DNA from: Pedobacter planticolens
GTDB lineage: Bacteria > Bacteroidota > Bacteroidia > Sphingobacteriales > Sphingobacteriaceae
Direction of reading: 5' to 3'
Assembly (NCBI RefSeq): GCF_014172375.1
Contig: NZ_WNXD01000002.1
Coordinates: 1,881,127-1,945,126, forward strand
Length of the DNA: 64,000 bases
Position 1 is the first letter of the stretch; every line of letters begins with the position of its first letter. Both the position numbers and the translations under genes were made by a program. Shown piece by piece: positions 32,285 through 42,260 of the stretch. The notes beneath the pieces were generated by a model. The model did not search any database, was not told the DNA's origin, and saw only the letters and a program-made list of their open reading frames with translations.

Positions 32285-33358
32285 TTAAAATAAATTTAAT
32301 TGAGCACTTGGTATGCGGAATAGAGACCTGTCTAATTCAATGTTTTCAATATTTAAACCATTCAATCGGCAATGCAATTTGAACGTGTTTCTAATCATTT
32401 CGGCAAAATTACCTTCGCCACTCATTCGAGTTCCAAAACGACTATCGTTTACATTTCCGTTATGACAATTTTGTATCATGTGCCACACTTTATCAAAGCG
32501 ATCTGGAAAATTTTTGCGTAGCCAGTCTTCAAATATTTTATTAATTGCACCATTTAATCTAACTACAGTATAACCAGCACGTTTGGCGCCATTAGCTGCA
32601 CTTGCTTTTAAAATAGCTGGCATTTCGTAATCATTTAATCCTGGAATCATTGGTGCTGCCATTACGCCAGTAGGCAAACCAACTTTACTTAGTTCTTCAA
32701 TAATTTTTAATCGTTGTTTGGCAGTAGTTGTTCTGGGTTCGAGTTTTAACCTTAATTTTTCGTCTAAACTAGTAATGGAAACATATACCATGGCTAATTT
32801 TAGCTTTGCCATTTCTTGCAAAATATCTAAATCTCTTAAAATCAAAGCATTTTTGGTAATCATAGCGATGGGTTGCTTGTACGCCAAAGCAATTTCTAAC
32901 AGCTGACGAGTGAGTTTAAATTTTCGCTCTGCGGGCTGGTAACAATCGGTATTACCAGATAAAGATATGGGACAAGCATCCCAAGTTTTCCGTTCTAAAA
33001 ATTTCTTGAAAAGCTCAGGCGCATCTTTTTTAACAATGATTTTCCGTTCAAAATCTAAGCCCGCACTAAAACCCCAATATTCATGAGAATTACGAGCATA
33101 GCAATAAATACAACCATGTTCGCATCCCTGATAAGGATTTAAAGAATAAGCCATTCCAACATCAGGACTATCAACTTTGTTTACTACAGATTTTGATTTT
33201 CCTATAATGAAAGTTGTTTTAGTATTTGGCTCTTCCCAATCATCAATGCCCTCTGGATGTTCTTTTGCTAAAGAATTTTTAAGAAATTTATTGGATGTGT
33301 TGAACTGTGCACCACGTCCGTTTACATAATTATCTTGATTTTCTTCTGGCTTAATCAT
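32285..33358 (-). CDS. PA0069 family radical SAM protein
   Basis: This 357-residue protein starts with the family's conserved GRGAQFN...F region and has the cluster cysteines C79, C83 and C86 in YQGCEHGCIYCYARNSHEYW. The family (also Rv2578c-like) is related in sequence to spore photoproduct lyase, but its reaction is unknown. Further motifs: GNTDCYQPAERKFKLTRQLL, ALILRDLDIL and VSITSLDEKLRLKLEPRTT. The promoter-proximal region carries a 9-bp dyad AATTACTAA/TTAGTAATT at 33365-33387, six bases upstream of the start codon, a possible operator. Confidence 0.92.
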   Translation of the reverse strand: MIKPEENQDNYVNGRGAQFNTSNKFLKNSLAKEHPEGIDDWEEPNTKTTFIIGKSKSVVNKVDSPDVGMAYSLNPYQGCEHGCIYCYARNSHEYWGFSAGLDFERKIIVKKDAPELFKKFLERKTWDACPISLSGNTDCYQPAERKFKLTRQLLEIALAYKQPIAMITKNALILRDLDILQEMAKLKLAMVYVSITSLDEKLRLKLEPRTTTAKQRLKIIEELSKVGLPTGVMAAPMIPGLNDYEMPAILKASAANGAKRAGYTVVRLNGAINKIFEDWLRKNFPDRFDKVWHMIQNCHNGNVNDSRFGTRMSGEGNFAEMIRNTFKLHCRLNGLNIENIELDRSLFRIPSAQLNLF

Positions 33359-33364
33359 GATTAA

Positions 33365-33387
33365 AATTACTAATATTTTTAGTAATT
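33365..33387 (-). promoter_or_regulatory. dyad upstream of the radical SAM gene
   Basis: AATTACTAA (33365-33373) and TTAGTAATT (33379-33387) are perfect inverse arms separated by five bases, next to the start codon at 33358. It could be an operator or an AT-rich chance dyad. Confidence 0.35.
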
Positions 33388-33417
33388 TTTAAATCTATGT
33401 TATCAACAAAATGTTTA

Positions 33418-35838
33418 TTATTTAATACGACCGTTTTCGTTTTCTAAAGCAGAATTCCTTACTCTAGGACCTTTTGCTTTACTATCTGCAAACTTGTAAG
33501 TAAAGTTTAATTTAATCTGACGGGTTTCATAATAACCGTAGCTCTTCATGCGAAAATCATCAAAATTTTGAGCGGAATAGAACTTATTTCCCTTGTAGAT
33601 ATCTGTAAACGCTAATCTCAGTGTTGCGCTATTATTCATGAAATTCCTTTGTAAACCTAAATCTATTTGACTTGTAGGTTTCACAATTTCGTTGCCGCCA
33701 ATTAGTCTTTTAGAATTTAAAAACCCTAACACTTCACCAGTTATTTTGTAGGGCATTTTAAATCGTTGTTGAATATTTAATCTGCCTGCAAACTGTTTTA
33801 AGTTTAAATTTCTGTATTTATCAAAAGAGATTTTATTTTGAATATGATAAATTGTACCATTAAAGGTAATATCCCACCATTTTGTAGGATTATATAATTG
33901 AGTTATTGAAAGCGAAATGTTTTGTTGGGTACCGAGATTTCTAGGGATCATTACAATACTAGTTTTAGCTACTGTATCTGTAATACTTGCACTATATTGA
34001 TTGGTATGAGAAAAATTTAAACCTATAATTGTATTGCTTTTAAAAACATATTGAAGTGTAAAACGATGGCTTAGTTGAGGTTTTAAAAATGGATTTCCTT
34101 GCCAAAAAGAAAGCTCATCTAATAAATATACAAATGGATTTAAGTCGTTATAAGCAGGCCTATCTATTCTTCTTGAATAGCCAAATGAGAAATTATGATT
34201 TTCTGATGGTTTAACAGAAACACTAAAAGATGGAAATAGGTTTGTGTAATTTCTCTTGATATTTTCTAGAGAATCTTTTCCGTTTATTTTAAAAGCCAAT
34301 TCACCTTCTGAAGCAGAATTCTCTACTCTTAAACCACCTTGTACAACCCATTTACCAAATGTCTTTTTATAATTGGCATAAACACTAGCAATGTTTTCAT
34401 CAAACTTAAATGTATTAGATCTACGTTCATCAAATACTTCATTTGTATTAAATACTTGAAAAAACCTTGAATTATTATTGGTTTCAATTGCAGAATATTT
34501 TATGCCAGTTTCTAACTTCCCTTTCCAGAGATTTGTGGTGTAATCTGCTTTGATAGCTTTTAAATATATTTTAGCTCCGTTTAAAGTTCTGTAATAGTTT
34601 TCTTTTGTAACCGAATTATGGGTCGAATAAATGTTAGATTGAAGATTGCCTGCACTTTTTTCATAGAAACCATAGTCGGCATCGATATTGATGATTTTTC
34701 CTAAAGTATCTTCGTATTTGTAATTTAAATTAACATTATAACGCTCTGTATTCTGATGGTAATAATCATTAATAGCATTTAATGTTTGATCTATATTGGA
34801 AGAGTTGGGCAAACCAATATCGGTCTTAGTATCTGTAATGCCACCACCAAAAATGAAATTTCCATTCACTAAAATGCCTAAAGTATTTTTATAATCAATT
34901 GTATAATCTACACCTAAGCGAGCACCCATTTTCTTTCGCTTATCTACATCATCAGTAAAGCTATCGTAAGTTTTGCCATTCTGAATTCTATCAGAACCAT
35001 ATAAGTAAGAGTAATAACCAAAGAAGTGATTATAACTGCCATAAACATTGATTTTATTGTTCCTGTAATTGAAAGATAAATCTTGATTTTGTCTTAGATA
35101 TGCTCCATAAGAAATTCCAGCAGTTGTTGTTCCGTTAAAACCTTGAATTTGTGATTTTAGTGTTTTGATGTTAATAATTCCTGAAGATCCTGCAGCATCA
35201 TATTTAGCTGTTGGGCTATTGATAATTTCTATAGACTTGATACCTGATGCTGGCATTGATCTTAATAAATCAACTATTTCTTTACTAGATAAATAAGTTT
35301 GTTTTCCATCTAATAAAATCATTGCACCTTGTTTGCCATTTAATGCAATTGAATTATTATTGTCGATGAAAATTCCTGGCGCATTTTTTAAAGCATCTAG
35401 TGCATTTCCACCTTGTGCAGTTAAACTTTTTGAAACATTATAGGTGATACTATTCGCATCTACTTCAATTAAATTTTGCTTAGCCTGTACTACAACTTCA
35501 TTTAATGTTTGCGAGCTAGCTCTGAGATAAATTGTGCCGAAATCTTTGTTATCAAGCTCGAAAGTAGCTTTGTAAGCCGCAAAACCAGTATGTTTTATAA
35601 TGAGTTGATACGAGCCTTTTACATCGAAATTTAATTCAAATAATCCATTAGCATTGGAAACAGTTTTTGTTACTTCTTTATTTTCTGAATTTAGGAGAGA
35701 AACAGTTGCATTAGCTATTGTTTGTTGAGCTTCATTTAAAATTTTGCCATTTATTTTGAAAGAAGATGTTTGGGCAAGCAAAGTGAAATTTGTTATCAAA
35801 AAGACAAAAACGAAAAGTATAATTCTAAAAACGTGCAT
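33418..35838 (-). CDS. TonB-dependent-receptor-like outer-membrane protein
   Basis: This 806-residue protein has a signal peptide (MHVFRIILFVFVFLITNFTL), a carboxypeptidase-regulatory-like beta-sandwich (~25-110, FKINGKILNEAQQTIANATV), a plug (~115-215: LNEVVVQAKQ, then DALKNAPGIFID) and a long outer-membrane barrel of the OMP_b-brl_3 type ending in ...KLNFTYKFADS plus a short polar tail. The barrel contains YSRRIDRPAYNDLNPF, typical of this family. No SusD partner follows, so this is the non-SusC kind. It probably takes up or handles a siderophore, peptide or metal; the substrate is not evident. Two carboxypeptidase-like genes lie immediately upstream. Confidence 0.9.
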   Translation of the reverse strand: MHVFRIILFVFVFLITNFTLLAQTSSFKINGKILNEAQQTIANATVSLLNSENKEVTKTVSNANGLFELNFDVKGSYQLIIKHTGFAAYKATFELDNKDFGTIYLRASSQTLNEVVVQAKQNLIEVDANSITYNVSKSLTAQGGNALDALKNAPGIFIDNNNSIALNGKQGAMILLDGKQTYLSSKEIVDLLRSMPASGIKSIEIINSPTAKYDAAGSSGIINIKTLKSQIQGFNGTTTAGISYGAYLRQNQDLSFNYRNNKINVYGSYNHFFGYYSYLYGSDRIQNGKTYDSFTDDVDKRKKMGARLGVDYTIDYKNTLGILVNGNFIFGGGITDTKTDIGLPNSSNIDQTLNAINDYYHQNTERYNVNLNYKYEDTLGKIINIDADYGFYEKSAGNLQSNIYSTHNSVTKENYYRTLNGAKIYLKAIKADYTTNLWKGKLETGIKYSAIETNNNSRFFQVFNTNEVFDERRSNTFKFDENIASVYANYKKTFGKWVVQGGLRVENSASEGELAFKINGKDSLENIKRNYTNLFPSFSVSVKPSENHNFSFGYSRRIDRPAYNDLNPFVYLLDELSFWQGNPFLKPQLSHRFTLQYVFKSNTIIGLNFSHTNQYSASITDTVAKTSIVMIPRNLGTQQNISLSITQLYNPTKWWDITFNGTIYHIQNKISFDKYRNLNLKQFAGRLNIQQRFKMPYKITGEVLGFLNSKRLIGGNEIVKPTSQIDLGLQRNFMNNSATLRLAFTDIYKGNKFYSAQNFDDFRMKSYGYYETRQIKLNFTYKFADSKAKGPRVRNSALENENGRIK

Positions 35839-35915
35839 CTACTAATTAATATATCTTACACTAAAATGCAATTTAAATTATAAAATATTGAATTGTAACT
35901 ATAATGCTGTAATAG

Positions 35916-37163
35916 TTAGGGTATTGGCGAACGTTTGGCCAAAGGAATATAATCCATTGGCACCATATCGGCTACTTTTTCATACGCCCAAAAACCTTCA
36001 AATAATAATGAACGGGCATCTAAAATTCCTCCACCTTCATAAAAACGAATTGGACCATCGGTAAGTTTAGCTACAGATAGTTCGTAATCTGGAATGTACA
36101 GCGGTCTGAAAACCCAAAACCCAGAATTAGAATATTCGGTAGATTCTCTTTCTTTGGTATACATTACGCATAAAGCATTGGTGTAATCTAAGAATTTTAA
36201 ATCTTTATTGTAGTAATGCACTAGGGTGTCTGGCAGTACTTCGGCATTGTTAAATTTATCTATATATTTTGGCAATGCTTGCTGTTTTTGCCAATAGGCT
36301 AATAATGAAGTATCAATTTTTGCAGCGGTTTTCCGTATTCCAGTTTTTCCTGGCGGATTTTTAAGCGCCATCATATTTTTATAAATTATACTATCAGGAG
36401 CTCGGTTTTGGTTAGGGATTTTTATGATTTTGTGGATAATAAAACCTTCTTCTCGGCTCGTGCCTTTGTAAAGCGATTTAAAAAAATGTTGAGCAGAACC
36501 GTAGTAGGCAATCTCTCTCAATTCTATATATTTCTTCTTTTTTGCATTGGATGCTTTTAATTCTTCGAAGAAAGGTTTGCCGGAATAATAAATAATGTTT
36601 GTACGACTGTTGTATTCAAAATAATCGAGCATGTATTTTATTCGGTAGCCAAGTGCTTTGTTTTCTACAATTAAAAATTCATCAGTTTTAACGGTTAATG
36701 TACTTCTTGTAATATCATAATCAACTCTTAACACTTGCGGATTTAGTATTTTACACAGCTTCGCATTAGGTGTTTTTCCAATAAAATACTGTTTAAACTG
36801 ATTGATATATTTTTGCCTATTGGGATCAACCCGAATTACCACTTCATTTAGCATCACTGCATTTTCTTTTAATACAAATTCTACTTGAACCGATTTGTCA
36901 GAAATGATAATGTTTTTGGAGAAGGGAAGATAGCCCATCATTTGAACTAAAATATCGTAGCTACCAGGTTTTAAATTTGGAAGTCTAAATTTTCCATCCG
37001 CATCTGTAGCGGTAGCAATTTTATAACCACTCACATACACACCCGCTCCAGGCAACGTTTCTTTTTTGTCTTTAACTATACCTGTTATCGAAAATGTATT
37101 TTGAGAAAAGCCTTGAATGCTCGAAAATAAAATAAGACAAAACAGCGAGAGCACTCTAAACAT
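35916..37163 (-). CDS. carboxypeptidase-regulatory-domain protein (paralogue A)
   Basis: This 415-residue exported protein has a signal peptide (MFRVLSLFCLILFSSIQGFS), a CarboxypepD_reg-like sandwich (~22-105: FSITGIVKDKKETLPGAGVY, then FRLPNLKPGSYDILVQ), and a ~300-residue domain unique to this group (NQFKQYFIGKTPNA, KALGYRIKYMLDYFEY, YYGSAQHFFKSLYKGTS, GFWAYEKVADMVPMDYIPL). The domain is common in Bacteroidota; its role is unknown but it is usually near TonB receptors. It is closely related to the next gene. Confidence 0.85.
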   Translation of the reverse strand: MFRVLSLFCLILFSSIQGFSQNTFSITGIVKDKKETLPGAGVYVSGYKIATATDADGKFRLPNLKPGSYDILVQMMGYLPFSKNIIISDKSVQVEFVLKENAVMLNEVVIRVDPNRQKYINQFKQYFIGKTPNAKLCKILNPQVLRVDYDITRSTLTVKTDEFLIVENKALGYRIKYMLDYFEYNSRTNIIYYSGKPFFEELKASNAKKKKYIELREIAYYGSAQHFFKSLYKGTSREEGFIIHKIIKIPNQNRAPDSIIYKNMMALKNPPGKTGIRKTAAKIDTSLLAYWQKQQALPKYIDKFNNAEVLPDTLVHYYNKDLKFLDYTNALCVMYTKERESTEYSNSGFWVFRPLYIPDYELSVAKLTDGPIRFYEGGGILDARSLLFEGFWAYEKVADMVPMDYIPLAKRSPIP

Positions 37164-37233
37164 GGCAACTAATGTAGTAAATCGACCAAATATTAGTGAA
37201 TAATGAATGAAAATTTAACGTTTTTAACATTTG

Positions 37234-38466
37234 CTATTTCTTAGTAGTAGGGATATAATCCATCGGGACTAAATCTGCAACTTTTTCATACGCCCAAAAA
37301 CCTTTATAAAGTAAACTTCTGGGATCAAATATTCCTCCATTTGCATAGAAACTAACTGGCGGTTCTAATATATCAATCACAGAAATTTGATAATTGGTTA
37401 AATCTGGCGGACGAGTTTGTTTAAATCCTGAACTATTAAATGCAGGTGATTCACGCTCGTTTTTGTAAATAATATATAAAGCATCCGTATAATTCATCGT
37501 TTTTAAATCTGTATTAAACGATTTTACTAAAGTATCTATCAAAACATCATTTCGGTTTAGAATATTTACTTCTTTAGGTTCTTTTCGTTGTTTCAACCAA
37601 TAAGATAATGAATCCGCTCCATTGAAGGTAAGAACTTGAGTTAAACCATTTGGCCCACTAGTTAATCTTTTAATACTTGCGTTAATTAAGCTATCTGGTT
37701 TTCTGGCTGGATTAGGAATTGCACTTATTTTATTAATTACAAAACCTTCTTCGGTAACTTTATTAGCATATAATGATTTGAAAAAATGTTGAATAGAACC
37801 ATTATAGGCGATTTCTCTATTTTTTAACCACTTTTTTTGTTTAACACTTCCACCTTTAAGCTCTTCAAAAGATGAAAGACCTGCATAATAAAAGATTTTA
37901 GTTCTATAATTAAATTCAAAGTTTTTTAATAAATATTTGATGCGATAACCCAGCGCTTTGTTTTCAATTAGTAGAAAATCACTGGCTCGTATGGTTAATA
38001 GGCTATTTGGAATATCATCATCGAAATTTAAAACATTGGTGTTTAATATTTCACATTCATTAGCATTTGAAGTTTTTCCTATAAAAAAATCTTTAAACAG
38101 AGCGATGTAGTATGCTCTATTTGGATCTGGTTTAATCACTACTTCTTTAAGTAAAGTTGCATTCTCAATGAGTAAAACTTCAAAATTTATAGATTTATCA
38201 GATACGATAATATTTTTTGAATAGGGAAGATAGCCTATCATTTGCACTAAGATATCGTAATTACCAGGAGCAAGTTTTGGTAATATAAATTTACCTTCAT
38301 TATTGGTTACCGTAGCAATTTTATAACCACTCACATAAACTGCAGCACCCGGTAATGTTTCTTTTTTATCCTTAACAATTCCACTAATGGAATATGTGTT
38401 TTGAGCAAAAGTATACATGCTAAAACAAGCGATTAATATAAAATTTAACAGCAGCTTTTTAACCAT
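37234..38466 (-). CDS. carboxypeptidase-regulatory-domain protein (paralogue B)
   Basis: This 410-residue paralogue of 35916-37163 is co-linear over the whole length: YSISGIVKDKKETLPGAAVY, PGNYDILVQMIGYLPYSKNI, DFFIGKTSNANECEILN, KALGYRIKYLL and FWAYEKVADLVPMDYIP. Tandem duplication is the simplest origin. It is the first gene of the three-gene minus-strand run and diverges from the LytTR regulator, sharing a short upstream region (38467-38587). Confidence 0.85.
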   Translation of the reverse strand: MVKKLLLNFILIACFSMYTFAQNTYSISGIVKDKKETLPGAAVYVSGYKIATVTNNEGKFILPKLAPGNYDILVQMIGYLPYSKNIIVSDKSINFEVLLIENATLLKEVVIKPDPNRAYYIALFKDFFIGKTSNANECEILNTNVLNFDDDIPNSLLTIRASDFLLIENKALGYRIKYLLKNFEFNYRTKIFYYAGLSSFEELKGGSVKQKKWLKNREIAYNGSIQHFFKSLYANKVTEEGFVINKISAIPNPARKPDSLINASIKRLTSGPNGLTQVLTFNGADSLSYWLKQRKEPKEVNILNRNDVLIDTLVKSFNTDLKTMNYTDALYIIYKNERESPAFNSSGFKQTRPPDLTNYQISVIDILEPPVSFYANGGIFDPRSLLYKGFWAYEKVADLVPMDYIPTTKK

Positions 38467-38587
38467 GCAGTAAATTTAACTAAATAATTAGGTGTTCGAA
38501 AATAAAATAAATGTGACATACCGTTTAAAGGGTAGTTTTTTAATTATATTTTTTATGTATGTTTATATACCTATTTGCCTAGTTTAT

Positions 38588-39304
38588 ATGAAGGATACCT
38601 TAACTTGCATTATTGTTGATGATGATGATTTAGATAGGATTGCCGTTGAATCTGAGCTAACTGCATTCGAAAGAATAAAAATTTTAGGCAGTTATACCAA
38701 CCCGATTGAGGCAATAAATAGCATTAATGCACTCAAACCTGATGTGCTATTTTTGGATATTGATATGCCAGAAATAAACGGAATAGATTTCGTTAAATCT
38801 ATTAGTAATTTAGATACTATTAATGTATTTATAACTTCTCATCCAGAATTTGCTTTACAGGGTTTTCAATTAAAAGTATTCGATTTTATTTTAAAACCTT
38901 TAGAAACTGATCGCTTTGAGAGCTGTATCCATAGAATTTTTGACTTTGTTAAGCTTAAAAGCAAAGCTGAAGCTTACGACGTGCTTTTTGATAATGAAAA
39001 GATCATTTTTAAAGAAGGCCATACGGTAGTAAATCTAAATGCAAATGAGGTAATTTATTTAGAAGCGTATGGCGATTACACCAAAATAGTCACCGAAAAG
39101 AAATCGCATCTCACTTTAGCCACACTTTCCAATTTTTTAGAATCATTACCTGCCGAAAAATTTATGCGCATTCATCGCAGTTATGTAGTTGCTGTTAATA
39201 AAGTGAAAAGCTTAGGTGCAAAAAATATTGATATGGGAATTAGTGCAATCCCCATTGGGAAAACATATTTAAAAGAAGCTAAACAACTACTTAAACTTAA
39301 TTAA
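38588..39304 (+). CDS. LytTR-family response regulator
   Basis: This is a 238-residue regulator from ATG 38588 (MKDTLTCIIVDDDDLDRIAV). The receiver domain has acceptor D57 in LFLDIDMPE, switch ITSHPEF and Lys in FILKPLE. The LytTR DNA-binding domain starts near residue 140 (EVIYLEAYGDYTKIVTEKK, FMRIHRSYVVAVNKV). An upstream GTG at 38492 would add a 32-residue hydrophobic piece that no relative needs, so I reject it. A single base separates it from the kinase gene, implying one mRNA and a cognate pair. Confidence 0.93.
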   Translation: MKDTLTCIIVDDDDLDRIAVESELTAFERIKILGSYTNPIEAINSINALKPDVLFLDIDMPEINGIDFVKSISNLDTINVFITSHPEFALQGFQLKVFDFILKPLETDRFESCIHRIFDFVKLKSKAEAYDVLFDNEKIIFKEGHTVVNLNANEVIYLEAYGDYTKIVTEKKSHLTLATLSNFLESLPAEKFMRIHRSYVVAVNKVKSLGAKNIDMGISAIPIGKTYLKEAKQLLKLN

Positions 39305-39305
39305 G

Positions 39306-41426
39306 ATGCATCTAAAAGCGCTTTCATTTTTACTTTTAACTTTTGTTTCAATTACTTGTTTTGCACAAAATGATGCACATTATAAACAACTTGTAGAAAA
39401 GAAAAATGCTTGTGCAGCCATTTTAGCCTCGTTTACTGGTAAAGCAGAAACCTTTGATGAATTGATTAAACAGGGGAATGAAGGACTTAAAATCTCTAAA
39501 GAAAAAGATAATGAGTTTAAATTCATTTTTAATAGTGCAGTGGCTACTGGTTATTACTATAAACAAGATTTTAAATCTGCCAAATTGTACTTTGAAAATG
39601 CTTACGATGAAGCTAAAAAAGCGAATTTAACAGAAAAAAGTCTAAAACCACTTGGCAACTTAATTTCTATATATCATTACTTAGGCTTGCAAAGCAAAGC
39701 TGATTCTGCAGCGAATAAGCTAAAGAAAATTGCCGAATCTACTGATACTTTAAAAAACAAAGGCATTGTCTATTATAATTTAGGACTGTACAATCAGCAA
39801 CAAAAATTTTATTACAGTATTGCTCTCGATAACTTTTTAAAAAGTGCAGGACTTCAGAAACCAATTGCTGATACCACAAAAATTCTGAAAACAAAGTTAG
39901 ATTACGGGAACACTTTAATGATGGTTTCTGAAATCTATCTCCAACTGGAACAACCTAATAAAGCACTAGAATACTTAAATGAAGGTAAGCCGTATTTGAA
40001 TTTATCGAAAGTGGTGGATGTAGTAGCTTATGGAAAATTTATAAGAAGTTATGTTTTGTTGAATAATAAGCAAGAAGCTTTAAAATATTATAACTTATTG
40101 CATGAAGTTGCTGGGAAAACCCAAGATAAATGGTCGGAATTAGTTTCTTCCAATTTAGAGTTAGCTACTTTATTCCTAAAAGAAAAGGATTTTAAAATAG
40201 CCAAATCCTATATTGATAAGGCAGATAAGCAATCAAAATTAGACAACGCAGAAATTTTAACTTCATCAGTTAATTTGGCTTATGGAGATTATTATAAAGC
40301 TTTAAAAGATTATGCACAGGCTAGCAAATATTATAAACTTGCCGAACATGGATCTTCAATTTATAGTAAGGAACAATATTCAGATCTCTTAAAATCACTT
40401 ACAGACGTTGAAATTTTATCAGGTAATCCTGAAGCCAGTACTTATTTTAATAAATATCTAATAGTTTCTGATTCGCTTAATCAACGTAAAATATCATTGA
40501 ACTTGGCAGAAATGGAAGCCAAATTTCAGAATACATTTAAGCAACAGAAAATTGGAGTGCTTAATAAAGAGAATGAGGATAAAAATGAACAGCTGATAGA
40601 AGAAAAAAGAACGAGATGGTTTTTAATTGGCGGAGCTTTTTTATTATGTATAGCGCTATTGTCAATTTATTTAAACTTTAGAAATAAGCAAAAAGCAAAC
40701 TTATTGCTCGATAAGAAAAATCAAGAACTTGATGTTTTAAATGAACAATTAAATGGTGCAAATCAAACCAAAGCAAAATTGTTCAGCATTATTTCTCACG
40801 ATTTGCGAAGCCCAGTAAGCCAACTATTTACTTTTTTAAAACTACAACAACAAAACCCAGATTACATTTCTGAGGAAGAAAAAAATAAGCATCAAAAGAA
40901 ACTAATGCAATCGGCTACCAGTCTTTTATCAACTATGGAAGATTTATTGCTCTGGTCTAAGAGCCAAATGGAGCATTTTGAATTGGATATCGAGACGATA
41001 GATATTCAACAATTATTTGATGAGACTAAGTTGTTAATGCAAAATCAGGCAGATGCTAAAAACGTTGAAATTACTACAGAGAATTTGGAGTTGAAAACTT
41101 TGCAAAGCGATGAAAACCTGCTTGTTATCGTACTGCGAAATTTAATGCAAAATGCCATTAACCATGCGCATTCAAATACTCAAATTCTATTAAATGCTGG
41201 TCTTAATGCTGAAAAGAAATCTTATATCTCTATTGTAAACCAAGGAGAAGTAATCTCACCAGAAAAAATTGAGGAGCTTTTAAATAATCAAAATGTGAAA
41301 AGTAAAACATCAGGCTATGGTTTACTAATTGTTAAAGAATTAGCGTTAAAAATTAATGCTGAATTAAATATTAGTAGCACTCTTGAAAAAGGCACTGAAA
41401 TTGCATTAATTTTTAACAAGAGTTGA
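39306..41426 (+). CDS. TPR-containing sensor histidine kinase
   Basis: This 706-residue protein has a signal-like N-terminus (MHLKALSFLLLTFVSITCFA), about 400 residues of TPR-like helical repeats that would sit in the periplasm (YYKQDFKSAKLYFENAYDEA, QPNKALEYLNEGKPYLN), a membrane helix at ~437-457 (WFLIGGAFLLCIALLSIYLN) and a coiled linker. The HisKA domain has phosphoacceptor H498 in FSIISHDLRSPVSQL, and the HATPase domain follows (LRNLMQNAINHAH, then GYGLLIVKELA). TPRs likely sense a periplasmic peptide or protein state. It ends overlapping the convergent AraC-type gene by 21 bases. Confidence 0.93.
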   Translation: MHLKALSFLLLTFVSITCFAQNDAHYKQLVEKKNACAAILASFTGKAETFDELIKQGNEGLKISKEKDNEFKFIFNSAVATGYYYKQDFKSAKLYFENAYDEAKKANLTEKSLKPLGNLISIYHYLGLQSKADSAANKLKKIAESTDTLKNKGIVYYNLGLYNQQQKFYYSIALDNFLKSAGLQKPIADTTKILKTKLDYGNTLMMVSEIYLQLEQPNKALEYLNEGKPYLNLSKVVDVVAYGKFIRSYVLLNNKQEALKYYNLLHEVAGKTQDKWSELVSSNLELATLFLKEKDFKIAKSYIDKADKQSKLDNAEILTSSVNLAYGDYYKALKDYAQASKYYKLAEHGSSIYSKEQYSDLLKSLTDVEILSGNPEASTYFNKYLIVSDSLNQRKISLNLAEMEAKFQNTFKQQKIGVLNKENEDKNEQLIEEKRTRWFLIGGAFLLCIALLSIYLNFRNKQKANLLLDKKNQELDVLNEQLNGANQTKAKLFSIISHDLRSPVSQLFTFLKLQQQNPDYISEEEKNKHQKKLMQSATSLLSTMEDLLLWSKSQMEHFELDIETIDIQQLFDETKLLMQNQADAKNVEITTENLELKTLQSDENLLVIVLRNLMQNAINHAHSNTQILLNAGLNAEKKSYISIVNQGEVISPEKIEELLNNQNVKSKTSGYGLLIVKELALKINAELNISSTLEKGTEIALIFNKS

Positions 41427-42260
41427 ATTGATTAATCGAAAATCATTGTTAGCTCTATCATAAGGAAATGATCTGAAATGATCCTCATCTTCGGTAATGC
41501 TAGGAGTAGTACCAGAAAACTGTTTAAAATCGCGAATTAAATGCATATGATCAAAATAGCCGCAGTGAAAAGCTATTTTATTCCACGACATATTTGGATG
41601 CTGTTCTTTTGCTTTATAAGCATTAGAAAACCGAATTAATCGACCAAACATTCTAGGCGATACGCCAATTTTATAATTACATTGTCTTTCAAACTGACGT
41701 AAACTTAAACAAGAAAGCGAAGCAGTTTCTTCAATAGATAGCTTACCGCTCGATTGAATAAAAGTATTGATTGCTTTATCAAAAGGTGAAGGCATTTTCA
41801 ATTTACTCAATCGCTCTTTAAGAAAAGATTGAATAATATGATTTTGCATAGCAGCAGTAGATGTTTCTGCTAAACGTTCAGTTAGTGTGTTTGTATAACT
41901 GCCTAAAAATAGTTTAGCATCATAACAATTATTAAGCAGCTCATTTTGAGGCACATTCCCCATTAAACTGTTCCAGCCAATTGGTTTAAACTGTACGCAA
42001 ACTGCCCTATGTTTCTGCCCTAAATTCATTATGGTTGAAAATAAATGGAAGCTCGCAAAAATTGCATTATCCCTTTCTATTCGCTGCCCTTTTTCAATAA
42101 CACTAATCTTATCATCTAGTATAAAGCATAAACAAGATCTATAATCTGGAACAATAGTTATTTCTTTTACGAAATCTTCATTCAAATTAAGATTCACAAT
42201 AATAATGTTTTCTATATAGTGTTGCAGACTAGGCTCAGGTAAGAAATAGGTAAATCCCAT
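41406..42260 (-). CDS. AraC-family transcriptional regulator
   Basis: This 284-residue protein has an N-terminal sensor-like part (~1-150, including CVQFKPIGWNSLMGNV) and a C-terminal AraC DNA-binding domain (~165-260): SIEETASLSCLSLRQFERQC for the first helix-turn-helix and MSWNKIAFHCGYFDHMHLIRDF for the second, followed by FSGTTPS. It faces the collagen-like/giant-protein run across a 257-base divergent gap, so that run or itself may be its target. Its 3' end overlaps the kinase gene tail-to-tail by 21 bases. Confidence 0.9.
   Translation of the reverse strand: MGFTYFLPEPSLQHYIENIIIVNLNLNEDFVKEITIVPDYRSCLCFILDDKISVIEKGQRIERDNAIFASFHLFSTIMNLGQKHRAVCVQFKPIGWNSLMGNVPQNELLNNCYDAKLFLGSYTNTLTERLAETSTAAMQNHIIQSFLKERLSKLKMPSPFDKAINTFIQSSGKLSIEETASLSCLSLRQFERQCNYKIGVSPRMFGRLIRFSNAYKAKEQHPNMSWNKIAFHCGYFDHMHLIRDFKQFSGTTPSITEDEDHFRSFPYDRANNDFRLINSTLVKN

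Noticed and set aside
38492..38587. Extended GTG start giving a membrane helix in front of the LytTR regulator
   Set aside because: The hydrophobic extension is not expected in the family, and ATG 38588 gives the canonical start of a receiver domain.
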